Positions 1 to 7,186 of a DNA stretch of 21,651 nt are shown one piece after another. This DNA comes from JBCDCP01 sp039181495. GTDB lineage: Bacteria > Pseudomonadota > Alphaproteobacteria > Rhizobiales > Tepidamorphaceae. The notes under the pieces were generated by a model that made no database searches, had not been told where the DNA came from, and saw nothing but the letters and a program-made list of their open reading frames with translations. Position 1 is the stretch's first letter. Each line of letters opens with the position of its first letter. The translations under genes were made by a program, and so were the position numbers. Location of the stretch: assembly GCA_039181495.1 (NCBI GenBank), contig JBCDCP010000042.1, positions 1-21,651 of the forward strand, given 5' to 3'.

Positions 1-121
1 CACCGAGATCTACAAAGCTTGAGTCCCCAAAGCCGAGCCTTGCATAAAGACGCCGGGTCCCAAACGCGAGCGTTTTCGTCCGGGGCGACGCAGAAGCATA
101 GGTAATGCGGGTGACGAACGA
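1..121. other. Window-edge stretch with no assignable gene
   Basis: Frame 2 of the plus strand closes at a TGA at 20-22 after six codons (TEIYKA), which could be the tail of a gene entering from the left. Frame 1 stays open to 105 without a recognisable protein. A short perfect hairpin, AAACGC-GA-GCGTTT at 62-75 followed by one more T, lies between this possible end and the minus-strand dadA stop. It could be a weak terminator between convergent genes, but the stem is only 6 bp with a 2-base loop and no real T run. Confidence 0.25.
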
Positions 122-1462
122 TCAGGCCTGTGCGGTTGGCCCGACTGCCCGACCCACAGCAGGCTTGATCGCCATGCCGGAGAACCGCCGCTTCTTTTCG
201 GTGGCCGGCTGATCACCCTCTGCGATCAGCCCGGTCACCATCTCCGCCGTCATGGCCGACAGTGTCCAGCCCAGATGGCCATGGCCGGTGTTGTAGAACA
301 CATGGGGGCTCCGGCCCCGCGCAACGCGTGGCATCATGTCGGGCATCATCGGCCGCAGGCCTGCCCATGGCGTCACGTCGCGGGTGGACATGTTTGGCAT
401 CCAGCGCTGGCACCAGTCCGTCAGCGGCTTGATCCGGGCAGCCCGAATATCGGTGTTGTAGCCGACGAACTCCGCCGTGCCGGCGATCCGGTAGCGGTCA
501 GCGCCCAGCCGGCTGGCAACGATCTTGGCTTCGTCATCCAGAAGGCTGACCCAAGGCGCCGCCGCCCGGTCTTCCTCGCTGTCGAGCTTGATCGTTACCG
601 AGTAGCCCTTCACCGGATAGATGTTCAGCCGATCGCCGAGCTTGGCGGCCAGCCCGCGCGAGCCGACGCCGCTGCACACCACGATCCGATCAAAGTGTTC
701 GGCACCCGCTTCTCCGCCATCGACCTTGCGGCTAACCACCGTAACGCCCGATGCATCGGGACGCACGTCGCTGACCGTATAGCCGAACCGCATGGACGCG
801 CCGCGCCGTGCGCACGCATCTGCCAGACCCACCGTGAAGCGATGGATGTCGCCCGAAAAATCGCTCTCGGTGTAGAACCCACCATAGATGTCGCCCTGAA
901 GGCTCGGTTCGATCGAGCGAACCTCCTCAGCGGTCACGGCCTTACGGCTGAGCCCGGCCTTGGCCAGCAGCGCGGTGGTCCGTTCACCGGCCTCGAAGTC
1001 CTTACGGTTGCTGTAGAAATGCAGGATGCCGCGGTTCTCGCAATCAAACGCGATGCCTTCATCCTCTGCCATGTCGCGCAGATGCTGGCGCGCGGCAATG
1101 GCCATGCGTGCGGTGGTGACGGTATTGTCGTCATGGCGAGGGATAGCTGCGAGGAATTCGGCCATCCAGCTCAGCTTGTGCCAGCTCGGTTTCGGGCTCA
1201 CCAGCAGCGGTGCATCCGCGCTGAACATCCACTTCAGACCCTTGAGGATCGTCGGCCAGGAATTCCACACCTCGGCATTTGACGCAGACAACTGCCCGCC
1301 ATTGGCAAAGCTCGTTTCCATGGCGGCATAGCGGTTGCGGTCGAAGACTGTCACCTCATGGCCGGCGCGGATCAGCTTGTAGGCGGTGGTGATGCCAGCA
1401 ATGCCGCCGCCAATGACGGCAATGCGATGCGGGGCGGTCTTTAGGGATGAAGAATGTGTCAC
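122..1462 (-). CDS. dadA: D-amino-acid dehydrogenase (DadA-like, FAD-dependent; possibly glycine/D-amino acid oxidising)
   Basis: This is an FAD-dependent DAO-family oxidoreductase that oxidatively deaminates an amino acid to a 2-oxo acid plus ammonia and normally passes electrons to the respiratory chain. From the preferred start the protein is 446 residues. The Rossmann dinucleotide motif GGGIAG lies at 18-23, the DadA-typical stretch ETSFANGGQLSASNAEVW at about 49-66, and the usual closing motif YNTGHGHLGWTLSA near the C-terminus. I chose the GTG at 1462 because GGAG sits 6 bases upstream (1469-1472); an in-frame GTG at 1474 would add four residues and lacks such a site. A tandem glycine riboswitch fills the leader, so glycine itself, or an amino acid whose metabolism tracks glycine, is the likely physiological cue. 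Substrate cannot be read from sequence: DadA enzymes usually prefer D-alanine. Confidence 0.92.
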   Translation of the reverse strand: MTHSSSLKTAPHRIAVIGGGIAGITTAYKLIRAGHEVTVFDRNRYAAMETSFANGGQLSASNAEVWNSWPTILKGLKWMFSADAPLLVSPKPSWHKLSWMAEFLAAIPRHDDNTVTTARMAIAARQHLRDMAEDEGIAFDCENRGILHFYSNRKDFEAGERTTALLAKAGLSRKAVTAEEVRSIEPSLQGDIYGGFYTESDFSGDIHRFTVGLADACARRGASMRFGYTVSDVRPDASGVTVVSRKVDGGEAGAEHFDRIVVCSGVGSRGLAAKLGDRLNIYPVKGYSVTIKLDSEEDRAAAPWVSLLDDEAKIVASRLGADRYRIAGTAEFVGYNTDIRAARIKPLTDWCQRWMPNMSTRDVTPWAGLRPMMPDMMPRVARGRSPHVFYNTGHGHLGWTLSAMTAEMVTGLIAEGDQPATEKKRRFSGMAIKPAVGRAVGPTAQA

Positions 1463-1468
1463 GGCGCG

Positions 1469-1479
1469 CTCCACTCTCC
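1469..1479 (-). promoter_or_regulatory. Ribosome binding site of dadA
   Basis: Read on the minus strand, GGAGAGTGGAG ends 6 bases before the GTG at 1462, which decides the start over the upstream GTG at 1474. Its GAGAGT part is complementary to the ACUCUC of the riboswitch core (1635-1640), so it could take part in switching. That pairing is inference. Confidence 0.55.
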
Positions 1480-1504
1480 GGGTCCTGTGCCCGAAGCTGT
1501 TGCG

Positions 1505-1697
1505 CCCCCTCTGTTATTGGCCTGAGAGCATCGCGCAGCGGCCGGAATTGGCCAAAAGCGCTTACACCGTCGGCGGAAGCAGCGTGCTGCTTCACTTTCC
1601 AGAGTGTTTCCGTGTCGCGCGGTCTTGGGTGCCTGAGAGTTTCCGGGGCGGTTGCTCCTTCGGCGCCTCGCTGAAACGAGATCTCTCCCGCGCGATG
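1505..1697 (-). promoter_or_regulatory. Tandem (two-aptamer) glycine riboswitch in the dadA leader
   Basis: Two consecutive glycine aptamers are readable on the minus strand. Aptamer 1 (about 1694-1621) begins CGGGAGAGAT, has a P3 hairpin CTCG...CGAG, the conserved CCGAAGGAGCAA at 1652-1663 and AAACTCTCAGGCA around 1632-1642. Aptamer 2 (about 1612-1505) begins ACACTCTGGAAAG, has a 7-bp hairpin GAAGCAG-CACG-CTGCTTC, the conserved CCGCCGACGG at 1568-1577, CTCTCAGG at 1522-1529, and closes with CAGAGGGG, which pairs with the opening CTCTG. These are hallmark sequences of the glycine riboswitch, including the alphaproteobacterial form of aptamer 2. The linker is short. It occupies nearly all of the 317-base gap between mct and dadA and points at dadA. 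Glycine riboswitches usually switch genes on in excess glycine; which mechanism acts here cannot be read, as there is no obvious terminator T run before the start. Confidence 0.93.
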
Positions 1698-1702
1698 ACA
1701 GA

Positions 1703-1731
1703 GCTTTGCGCCAGTGGTGCCGCTGCGTCAA
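1703..1731 (-). promoter_or_regulatory. Possible promoter of the glycine riboswitch-dadA transcript
   Basis: On the minus strand TTGACG (1731-1726) is followed after 17 bases by CAAAGC (1708-1703). The -35 is near consensus and the -10 is poor. The predicted transcription start, around 1696, falls just before the first aptamer, which is what makes the call plausible. Confidence 0.35.
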
Positions 1732-1779
1732 TGCGCCACAATGCATGGCTGGTCTGTGCCGCTGCGGAGGCGTGGCGGA

Positions 1780-2994
1780 TCAGGGGCCCGCAACGACGCC
1801 GTCATCGAACAGCCGGGCAATCTCATGGACGGGCAGTCCGGCAACGTCGGCGAGGATTTCCTCGGTGTTCGCACCCAGCACAGGAGCCGGATCGGGCGGT
1901 GTTCGCGGATGATGTCCGAAGGTCAGCGGCGACCCGGGCACCCGGTAAGATCCGATACCCGGCTGGTTGATATCGGCGAACATGGGATTGCTAGCCGACA
2001 GATCGGGGTCACTCTCCACCGCGTCCTTGAAAGTCCGATACACCGACCAGGTAATCCCGGCTGCGTCGAAGTCGGTGCCGAACTCACTGATCGTGCGCGC
2101 GGCGAACCACGGCGCCAGGATCGCCGTGATGGCATCACGGGCATGCCAGCGCGCGCCTTCGTCCTTGAGTGAGTGCCCCAGCGCCTCCTCGAGAGCCGTG
2201 ACCTGATCCTCGGTTCCGGTCATCTTGACCAGCCCGCGCCATTGCCGGTCTGTCAGCCCGATGACCATGACGCGCTGTCCGCCACGGCAGACGAAGTCCT
2301 GCGCATAGGCGCCATACAGGCTGTTGCCACATTTGGCCCGGTCGGTGCCGTTGACCATGACTTCGCCGATAATCCCGAGATTGCCGAGCATTGCCGCGGC
2401 CACGTCCTTGAGCGTGATCTCGACAGAGTCACCCTTGCCTGTCTGGAGGCGCTGCCGCTCGGCGGCCAGCAGACCGATGACAGCCAGGTGCCCGGCAATA
2501 CAGTCCCAGGCCGGCAGCGCGTGGCCGACCGGTTCATCAAGGTCCGCCGGTCCCGTGGCCATGGGAAATCCGACCGCAGGATTGACCGTATAATCGACCT
2601 GCGGGCGGCCATGCCGGTCACCGAGCAGGGTGACCATGATGAGATCGGCACGGTGTTTGACCAGTGTCTCGTAGTCCATCCAGCCGCGCACGCGCAGATT
2701 GGTGAGGAACATCCCGGCGTTCTCGCCCGGCGCGGCAATGATCTCGCTGACCAGTTCGCGACCGCGATCCGATTTCATATCAATCGCAATCGAGCGTTTG
2801 CCCTTGTTCAGCCCGGCCCAGAACAGGCTCTGGCCCGTGTCGGTGACCGGCCAGCGTTTGGCGTCAAGTCCGCCCTCCAGCCGGTCAAAGCGGATCACAT
2901 CAGCGCCCAACTGGGCGAGCGTCATCCCGGCCAATGGAACGGCAACGAATGCTGAGCCTTCGACGACGCGCATGCCTTTGAGGATGTTTGACAT
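1780..2994 (-). CDS. mct: 2-methylfumaryl-CoA isomerase (mesaconyl-CoA C1-C4 CoA transferase, CaiB/BaiF class III)
   Basis: A 404-residue class III (CaiB/BaiF) CoA-transferase. It opens with GMRVVEGSAFVAVPLAGMTL and carries LFWAGLNKGKRSIAID at 57-72, LPAWDCIAGHLAVIGLLAAER from 160, and NPMFADINQPGIGSYRVPGSP near the end. I recognise this pattern from Chloroflexus Mct, which moves CoA within mesaconyl-CoA from the C1 to the C4 carboxyl in the 3-hydroxypropionate bicycle. D164 sits where class III transferases have their catalytic aspartate. The length matches Mct. The next gene upstream, 6 bases away, encodes the hydratase acting on the C4 thioester, which strongly supports this assignment over a generic formyl- or succinyl-CoA transferase. 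It lies directly upstream of the glycine riboswitch on the same strand, so read-through into dadA is possible. Confidence 0.85.
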   Translation of the reverse strand: MSNILKGMRVVEGSAFVAVPLAGMTLAQLGADVIRFDRLEGGLDAKRWPVTDTGQSLFWAGLNKGKRSIAIDMKSDRGRELVSEIIAAPGENAGMFLTNLRVRGWMDYETLVKHRADLIMVTLLGDRHGRPQVDYTVNPAVGFPMATGPADLDEPVGHALPAWDCIAGHLAVIGLLAAERQRLQTGKGDSVEITLKDVAAAMLGNLGIIGEVMVNGTDRAKCGNSLYGAYAQDFVCRGGQRVMVIGLTDRQWRGLVKMTGTEDQVTALEEALGHSLKDEGARWHARDAITAILAPWFAARTISEFGTDFDAAGITWSVYRTFKDAVESDPDLSASNPMFADINQPGIGSYRVPGSPLTFGHHPRTPPDPAPVLGANTEEILADVAGLPVHEIARLFDDGVVAGP

Positions 2995-3000
2995 CAGAAA

Positions 3001-3906
3001 TCAGTTCCAGTCGATACGCGCTTGCATGCCCTGATGTCCGGCCGACACCGCGGTGCAGAGATCCGTGGCAGCGCCGTCGTCAATCACCTTGCCGAGAAGC
3101 CGGACATCGTCCTGATGGAATACCGGATGGACGCCGCGAAACCGGAAATGGGACGGCAAAGCGCGGCGATGCCGGATGCCGGCCTCCATCAGCAGCGTCG
3201 CCTGCATCGGCCCATGCACCACCAGCCCAGGGTATTTCTCGACATCGCGCGTATAGGGCCAGTCATAGTGGATCCGATGCGCATTGTAGGTCGCAGCCGA
3301 ATAGCGAAACAGCCGCGCTTCGTTCATCGGCACATCCTCGGCGAAGTCGGGATCGGCGATTGCTGGAACAGGTTTCGGCGGCTGGAAGCGATCCGGGATC
3401 GCCAGATAGACGATGTCCTGCTGTTCCTCGATCGAACCGCCGCGGCTGCCGCTGATGCGGTGCCGGACGCGTACAAAGACCATGGTGCCGGCACCACCGG
3501 TCTTCTCATCAACAGCCTCGATCTTGGAGGTCTTGTGCAACGTCTCGCCGATATGCAGCCGGCCTGAGAAGGACAGTTTGCCGCCGGCCCACATGCGCCG
3601 CTCAAGCGGCACCGGAGGCAGGAAGCCGCCAAGCTTGGGATGGCCGTCGCGGCCCAACTCGCTCAATGGAAAGAACTCCGGGAAAGCCACCCAATGCCAG
3701 AGCACCGGCATCGGTGCGTCGATCGACAGATCCACTTCGGCGCTGGCGGCATGCGAAACGGCGGCCCCAAGCATGCCGGCGAGATCGGGTGTCAGCACGC
3801 CCGTCCGTTCTTGCGTCCGCCCGACCCAGTCCGCCAGATCCGGTTCAACTGTCACCTGTTCTTCCAATCGACGCCCCCCGGCGCTCGTTTGCAACGGAGC
3901 CGACAT
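3001..3906 (-). CDS. meh: 3-methylfumaryl-CoA hydratase (mesaconyl-C4-CoA hydratase), MaoC/FAS1-like double hot-dog
   Basis: A 301-residue protein with two hot-dog halves. The N-terminal FAS1/MaoC-N-like half carries GFLPPVPLERRMWAGGKLSF (94-113). The C-terminal MaoC half carries YNAHRIHYD at 207-215 in the position of the hydratase-2 Asp/His motif and VVHGPMQATLLME at 229-241. This layout is that of mesaconyl-C4-CoA hydratase, which forms citramalyl-CoA for cleavage to acetyl-CoA and pyruvate. I start at the ATG at 3906 (AAGG 7 bases upstream). The frame stays open to 4125, but the extra residues are Arg/Cys-rich, unlike the family, and would overlap the ycaQ end. It ends 6 bases before mct, so the two are probably co-transcribed and coupled. 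A related itaconyl-CoA or other acyl-CoA hydratase is the main alternative. Confidence 0.82.
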   Translation of the reverse strand: MSAPLQTSAGGRRLEEQVTVEPDLADWVGRTQERTGVLTPDLAGMLGAAVSHAASAEVDLSIDAPMPVLWHWVAFPEFFPLSELGRDGHPKLGGFLPPVPLERRMWAGGKLSFSGRLHIGETLHKTSKIEAVDEKTGGAGTMVFVRVRHRISGSRGGSIEEQQDIVYLAIPDRFQPPKPVPAIADPDFAEDVPMNEARLFRYSAATYNAHRIHYDWPYTRDVEKYPGLVVHGPMQATLLMEAGIRHRRALPSHFRFRGVHPVFHQDDVRLLGKVIDDGAATDLCTAVSAGHQGMQARIDWN

Positions 3907-3992
3907 GATGCCCTTGCTGCGTCGCATTCCGCAAACATCATCGGCCACCGCGCATGTCCATCCGCGAGGACATACGGCGCAGGCGGTATGCT

Positions 3993-5198
3993 CTAGCGGC
4001 TTTGCTGAAGCCAGCCGGTCTCGAAGGTTACCTGTGAAACATCGGCGAGACGCGCCGTCCGTTCGAGCGCGGACTCGAGCTTTGCCATTCGGCCCGAGCC
4101 GAAACGGACACCGCGTTCGGGCCAAAGCGCCTTGATGTGCAGACGACCCCGGTCCCGATCGGCCTTCATGTCGATCCGGCCGACCAGCTTGTCCCTTTCG
4201 AGGATCGGGAAGACATAATAGCCAAACTCTCGCTTGTGCTCGGGGACGAAGATCTCGATCCGGTATGAAAAATCGAACAAACGCTCCGCCCGCTTGCGGT
4301 CACGCAGGGCAGGGTCGAAGGGGCTGAGAATGCGCAATCGGCCAGTTGGCGCCGCCACTTCAATATCTAATGTCGTTGGACGGACGAACGACTTTCGCGG
4401 CCGGCCATCAGCCTGGGTAATCTCAACCTCGATGATTTCGCCGCGGTTCTGCGCTGCCCTGCACCATGCCTTTGCTTCGTCGGGCGTGATCAGGTCCCAG
4501 AATGCTGCAAGTTCGCCTGAAGTCGCAAAGCCGAGTTTGTCGAGAGCGGCGTTGCAGGCCCAGTCGATGGTTGCGTCCACCTCGGGCCGCGCATTCAGAT
4601 GTTCCGGCGGGATGACGTTCTCGGTCAGGTCATAGATCTTGCGGAAGCCCTGGCGCCGGGTGACGGCCAGATGTCCGGTCCGCCAGAGATATTCGAGCGC
4701 GGTCTTGGACGGGTGCCACTCCCACCAGCCACCGGAAGACCGCTCTTCATCTTCACCGACATCGGCAGAACAGCACGGGCCATGATCGGCGATCCGCCGC
4801 AGAACGTCGTCGAACTTGTCCTCGAAACCATCCCTTCCCCAGCTCTTCCAGCGCTTGGCCAGGTCCGCATCATAGCGGCGGAACTTGAGCCGCCAGTGCG
4901 GGAAGTGGCGCATCGAGATCATGCTGGCATCATGGGTCCAGTGCTCGAAGACGCCGCGATCACGATCATGCAGCAGCTCGAGATTGCGCGGGCGATAGGC
5001 CGGACGCCGGGCATGCAGGATCATGTGATGCGCCCGCGCCACCGTGTTGATGGAGTCGATCTGGACAAACCCGAGCGTATCGATCAGGGCCTGCAAGTCG
5101 GACCCTTTTCCGCGGCCTGCCGGAGTTTCCGCCAGTCCATGCCGATCGAGGAAGATCGCGCGCGCGGTTCGATTGTCGATCTGGGGCAGGGCGCTCAT
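3993..5198 (-). CDS. ycaQ: YcaQ/AlkX-family winged-helix DNA glycosylase (crosslink repair)
   Basis: A 401-residue protein of the HTH_42 family (tandem winged helices), close to the roughly 410 residues of E. coli YcaQ, which excises alkylated bases and unhooks interstrand crosslinks. The N-terminal stretch LQALIDTLGFVQIDSINTVA contains Q46-I47-D48, matching the QxD catalytic motif of the YcaQ/AlkX branch rather than the QxQ motif of AlkZ. Further family blocks are EHWTHDASMI, ILSPFDPALRDR and YRIEIFVPEHKREFGYYVFP. The ATG at 5198 has AGAGG 7 bases upstream; the open frame runs on to 5360 but crosses the divergent dusA start, so the longer form is rejected. It is divergent from dusA, with 103 bases between, and leads the minus-strand run into meh and mct, from which it is separated by 86 bases. 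Confidence 0.88.
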   Translation of the reverse strand: MSALPQIDNRTARAIFLDRHGLAETPAGRGKGSDLQALIDTLGFVQIDSINTVARAHHMILHARRPAYRPRNLELLHDRDRGVFEHWTHDASMISMRHFPHWRLKFRRYDADLAKRWKSWGRDGFEDKFDDVLRRIADHGPCCSADVGEDEERSSGGWWEWHPSKTALEYLWRTGHLAVTRRQGFRKIYDLTENVIPPEHLNARPEVDATIDWACNAALDKLGFATSGELAAFWDLITPDEAKAWCRAAQNRGEIIEVEITQADGRPRKSFVRPTTLDIEVAAPTGRLRILSPFDPALRDRKRAERLFDFSYRIEIFVPEHKREFGYYVFPILERDKLVGRIDMKADRDRGRLHIKALWPERGVRFGSGRMAKLESALERTARLADVSQVTFETGWLQQSR

Positions 5199-5301
5199 GG
5201 CTTGCCTCTTATCAGAGCAGCTTTGCGATGCCACCCGATTTTGCGAGCCGCCAGCATGAAGTCCGTAGCGGCGACCGGCATGCTCCGCTATATCTCCGCC
5301 C

Positions 5302-6321
5302 ATGCAATCTGAGACGACCGATATCGTCGGGCGCGCTGCCCGCTTTTCCATCGCCCCCATGATGGATTGGACCGACCGTCATTGCCGGATGTTCCACCGG
5401 CAATTGACGCAGCATGCGCTGCTCTACACCGAAATGGTGACGGCAGATGCGGTCCGGTTCGGCGATCGCGATCGCCTGATCGGCTTCAGGACAGAAGAGC
5501 ATCCGGTCGCGCTGCAGCTTGGTGGCAGCGACCCGCAAGCGCTTGCCGAAGCCGCGAGGATCGGCGCGGATTTCGGCTATGGCGAGATCAATCTCAATTG
5601 TGGCTGCCCGTCCGACCGCGTGCAGTCTGGTCGTTTCGGCGCGTGCCTGATGGCCGAGCCATTGCTTGTCGGCGATTGCGTAGCCGCTATGAAGAACGCG
5701 GTAGATCTCCCCGTCACGGTGAAATGCCGCATCGGGATCGATAACCAGGACTGCGAAGAGGCGCTCGACGCCTTTGCCGAGGCTGTCATTTCGGCTGGTA
5801 GCGACAGGCTGATTGTCCATGCCCGAAAGGCGTGGCTGCAGGGGCTCAGCCCGCGCGAGAACCGCGATGTTCCTCCGCTTGACTATGACCGTGTCTACCG
5901 GCTCAAGCAGCGCCATCCGACAACCCCGATTGTGATCAATGGCGGCATCCAGACCCTTGAAGAGGCGAAGCGACACCTTGCCCATGTGGATGGTGTGATG
6001 CTGGGTCGCGCCGCCTATCAGAACCCCTGGATGCTGTCCGGGGTCGACCCGCTGTTCTTCGATGCGCCAGCACCGGTGCAAACGCGCGAGGACGCGGTCC
6101 ATGCGATGATGGCCTACGCGGAAGACTGGCTCGCCACCGGCGCGCGCCTCAGCCCGATCACGCGCCATATGGTGGGTCTTTTCCAGGCGGTGCCGGGCGC
6201 CCGACTGTACCGGCGCATCCTGTCGACCGAAGCGGTGCGCGAAGGTGCTGGAACCGAGGTTCTCGGGCAGGCTATCGAAGCTGTGGACAACGCCCGTCGT
6301 GCGGTTTCTAAGGCGGCTTGA
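5302..6321 (+). CDS. dusA: tRNA-dihydrouridine(20/20a) synthase DusA
   Basis: A 339-residue FMN-dependent TIM-barrel reductase that makes dihydrouridine at positions 20 and 20a in the D-loop of tRNA. Diagnostic blocks are FSIAPMMDWTDRHCR (15-29), the catalytic NLNCGCPSDRV with the conserved Cys at 102, VTVKCRIGIDNQD, LIVHARKAWLQGLSP and INGGIQT, all typical of the DusA subgroup. The start at 5302 gives the expected N-terminus. There is no Shine-Dalgarno sequence; instead TATATC at 5289-5294 would place the transcription start at or next to the ATG, so the message may be leaderless. A DUF427 gene begins 25 bases downstream and is probably co-transcribed. Confidence 0.96.
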   Translation: MQSETTDIVGRAARFSIAPMMDWTDRHCRMFHRQLTQHALLYTEMVTADAVRFGDRDRLIGFRTEEHPVALQLGGSDPQALAEAARIGADFGYGEINLNCGCPSDRVQSGRFGACLMAEPLLVGDCVAAMKNAVDLPVTVKCRIGIDNQDCEEALDAFAEAVISAGSDRLIVHARKAWLQGLSPRENRDVPPLDYDRVYRLKQRHPTTPIVINGGIQTLEEAKRHLAHVDGVMLGRAAYQNPWMLSGVDPLFFDAPAPVQTREDAVHAMMAYAEDWLATGARLSPITRHMVGLFQAVPGARLYRRILSTEAVREGAGTEVLGQAIEAVDNARRAVSKAA

Positions 6322-6346
6322 AAGGCCAAGAGTTGGATCCAGACGC

Positions 6347-6739
6347 ATGCTGACGGACGTCATTCGAAACCCCGACAATCCCGACCACTTCATGCGCATC
6401 AAGCCGGTATCGCGCGAGGTAACTGTCACCAGGAAGGGCATCGTGCTGGCCCGGTCCGATCGCGCCTTGCGGATCATGGAGGTCGGAAAGGACCTCTATG
6501 ATCCTGTGTTCTATCTGCCGATTGACGATGTGAGGACCGAACTGACGCCTGTTCCCGATCGTTCAACCCATTGCCCGCTCAAGGGCGATGCGTCCTACTT
6601 CGCAATGGATGCGGGCAGCATCGCATCACCCATCGCGTGGACGTATGATCGGTCGAAGTCCTTTGCCGATGCTCTGAGCGGCCATATCGCCTTTTATCCC
6701 GACGCGGTCAGCATCACCGAGGCCGGACCCGAAACCTGA
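6347..6739 (+). CDS. DUF427 domain-containing protein
   Basis: A 130-residue small cytosolic protein, essentially one DUF427 domain (beta-tent fold). Recognisable blocks are VTVTRKGIVLARSDRALRIME, VFYLPIDDVRTELT, STHCPLKGDASYF, SPIAWTYDRS and IAFYPDAVSI. No enzymatic role is established for the family, although some members are tied to nucleotide or redox metabolism. I chose the ATG at 6347; the frame is open from 6245, but that part overlaps the dusA end. An ATG at 6392 is a shorter alternative that would trim the N-terminus. It follows dusA by 25 bases with no terminator, so the two likely share a message. Confidence 0.88.
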   Translation: MLTDVIRNPDNPDHFMRIKPVSREVTVTRKGIVLARSDRALRIMEVGKDLYDPVFYLPIDDVRTELTPVPDRSTHCPLKGDASYFAMDAGSIASPIAWTYDRSKSFADALSGHIAFYPDAVSITEAGPET

Positions 6740-6805
6740 CGGTTCCGACCTCGAGGCGATGTCGGCCGCGTTTGATCACGCTGTAGGCAGTGTCCGAAAG
6801 ATCAC

Positions 6806-7060
6806 TTACCGCCCGAGCTTGCGGATGTCGCGCTCCCGCTGCTCCCGCGCCAGTCGCTCGGAAACCGCGGTGATCTCGCTGCGATCGACACCGATGTCCA
6901 GCAATTCCCGGTCGCTCAGGCTGGACAGCGTCTGTTCCGTTCTCGTCTTACGCAGCCATTGCACGACAGGCCTGACAACGGCCGCAACGATGCGGTTGAG
7001 GGTGCTGTGCATGGAACGGCTTTGGGTGATCTCGGTGCAGTGCAATGTCGTCGTGCTCAT
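6806..7060 (-). CDS. DUF1127 (YjiS-like) small protein
   Basis: An 84-residue basic protein whose second half is the DUF1127 helix pair: VQWLRKTRTEQTLSSLSDRELLDIGVDRSEI. Small DUF1127 proteins of alphaproteobacteria have been linked to phosphate and nitrogen metabolism and RNA turnover; which role applies here is not visible. I chose the ATG at 7060 because GAGGA lies about 8 bases upstream; ATGs at 7075 and 7099 lack a site. The gene diverges from the WYL regulator, and a -10-like CATAAT at 7131-7126 would place its -35 under the first palindrome at 7143-7160. It may therefore be controlled by that regulator. Confidence 0.82.
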   Translation of the reverse strand: MSTTTLHCTEITQSRSMHSTLNRIVAAVVRPVVQWLRKTRTEQTLSSLSDRELLDIGVDRSEITAVSERLAREQRERDIRKLGR

Positions 7061-7142
7061 GGTCGCAATCCTCATCAGTTGGGGTCTTGAGCTCGGCAAC
7101 GCGGTTTGCGTGCCGGCATTTGCTGATTATGATTCAGGTGGA

Positions 7143-7160
7143 CTGACAGCGTTCTGTCAG
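7143..7160. promoter_or_regulatory. Palindromic operator O1
   Basis: A perfect 7-4-7 inverted repeat, CTGACAGCGTTCTGTCAG, in the divergent DUF1127/WYL control region. It shares the frame CTGAC-N8-GTCAG and the 18-bp size with a second palindrome centred 44 bp away, as expected for two sites of one dimeric regulator. The WYL protein encoded next to it is the obvious candidate binder (inference). Confidence 0.65.
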
Positions 7161-7186
7161 GAGGAATCGTGCCCTCCGAGAACTTC

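Noticed and set aside
275..1282. Long plus-strand ORF of 335 codons opposite dadA.
   Set aside because: It is antisense to a clearly recognised enzyme gene and has the His/Arg/Ala-rich composition of a GC-rich shadow frame.
3907..4125. Upstream extension of meh to 4125 (73 more residues).
   Set aside because: The extension overlaps the ycaQ end, is Arg/Cys-rich and unlike hydratase relatives; the ATG at 3906 gives a normal N-terminus.
5212..6477. Long minus-strand ORF of 421 codons opposite dusA.
   Set aside because: It covers dusA, whose motifs are unambiguous, and its translation shows no recognisable domain.
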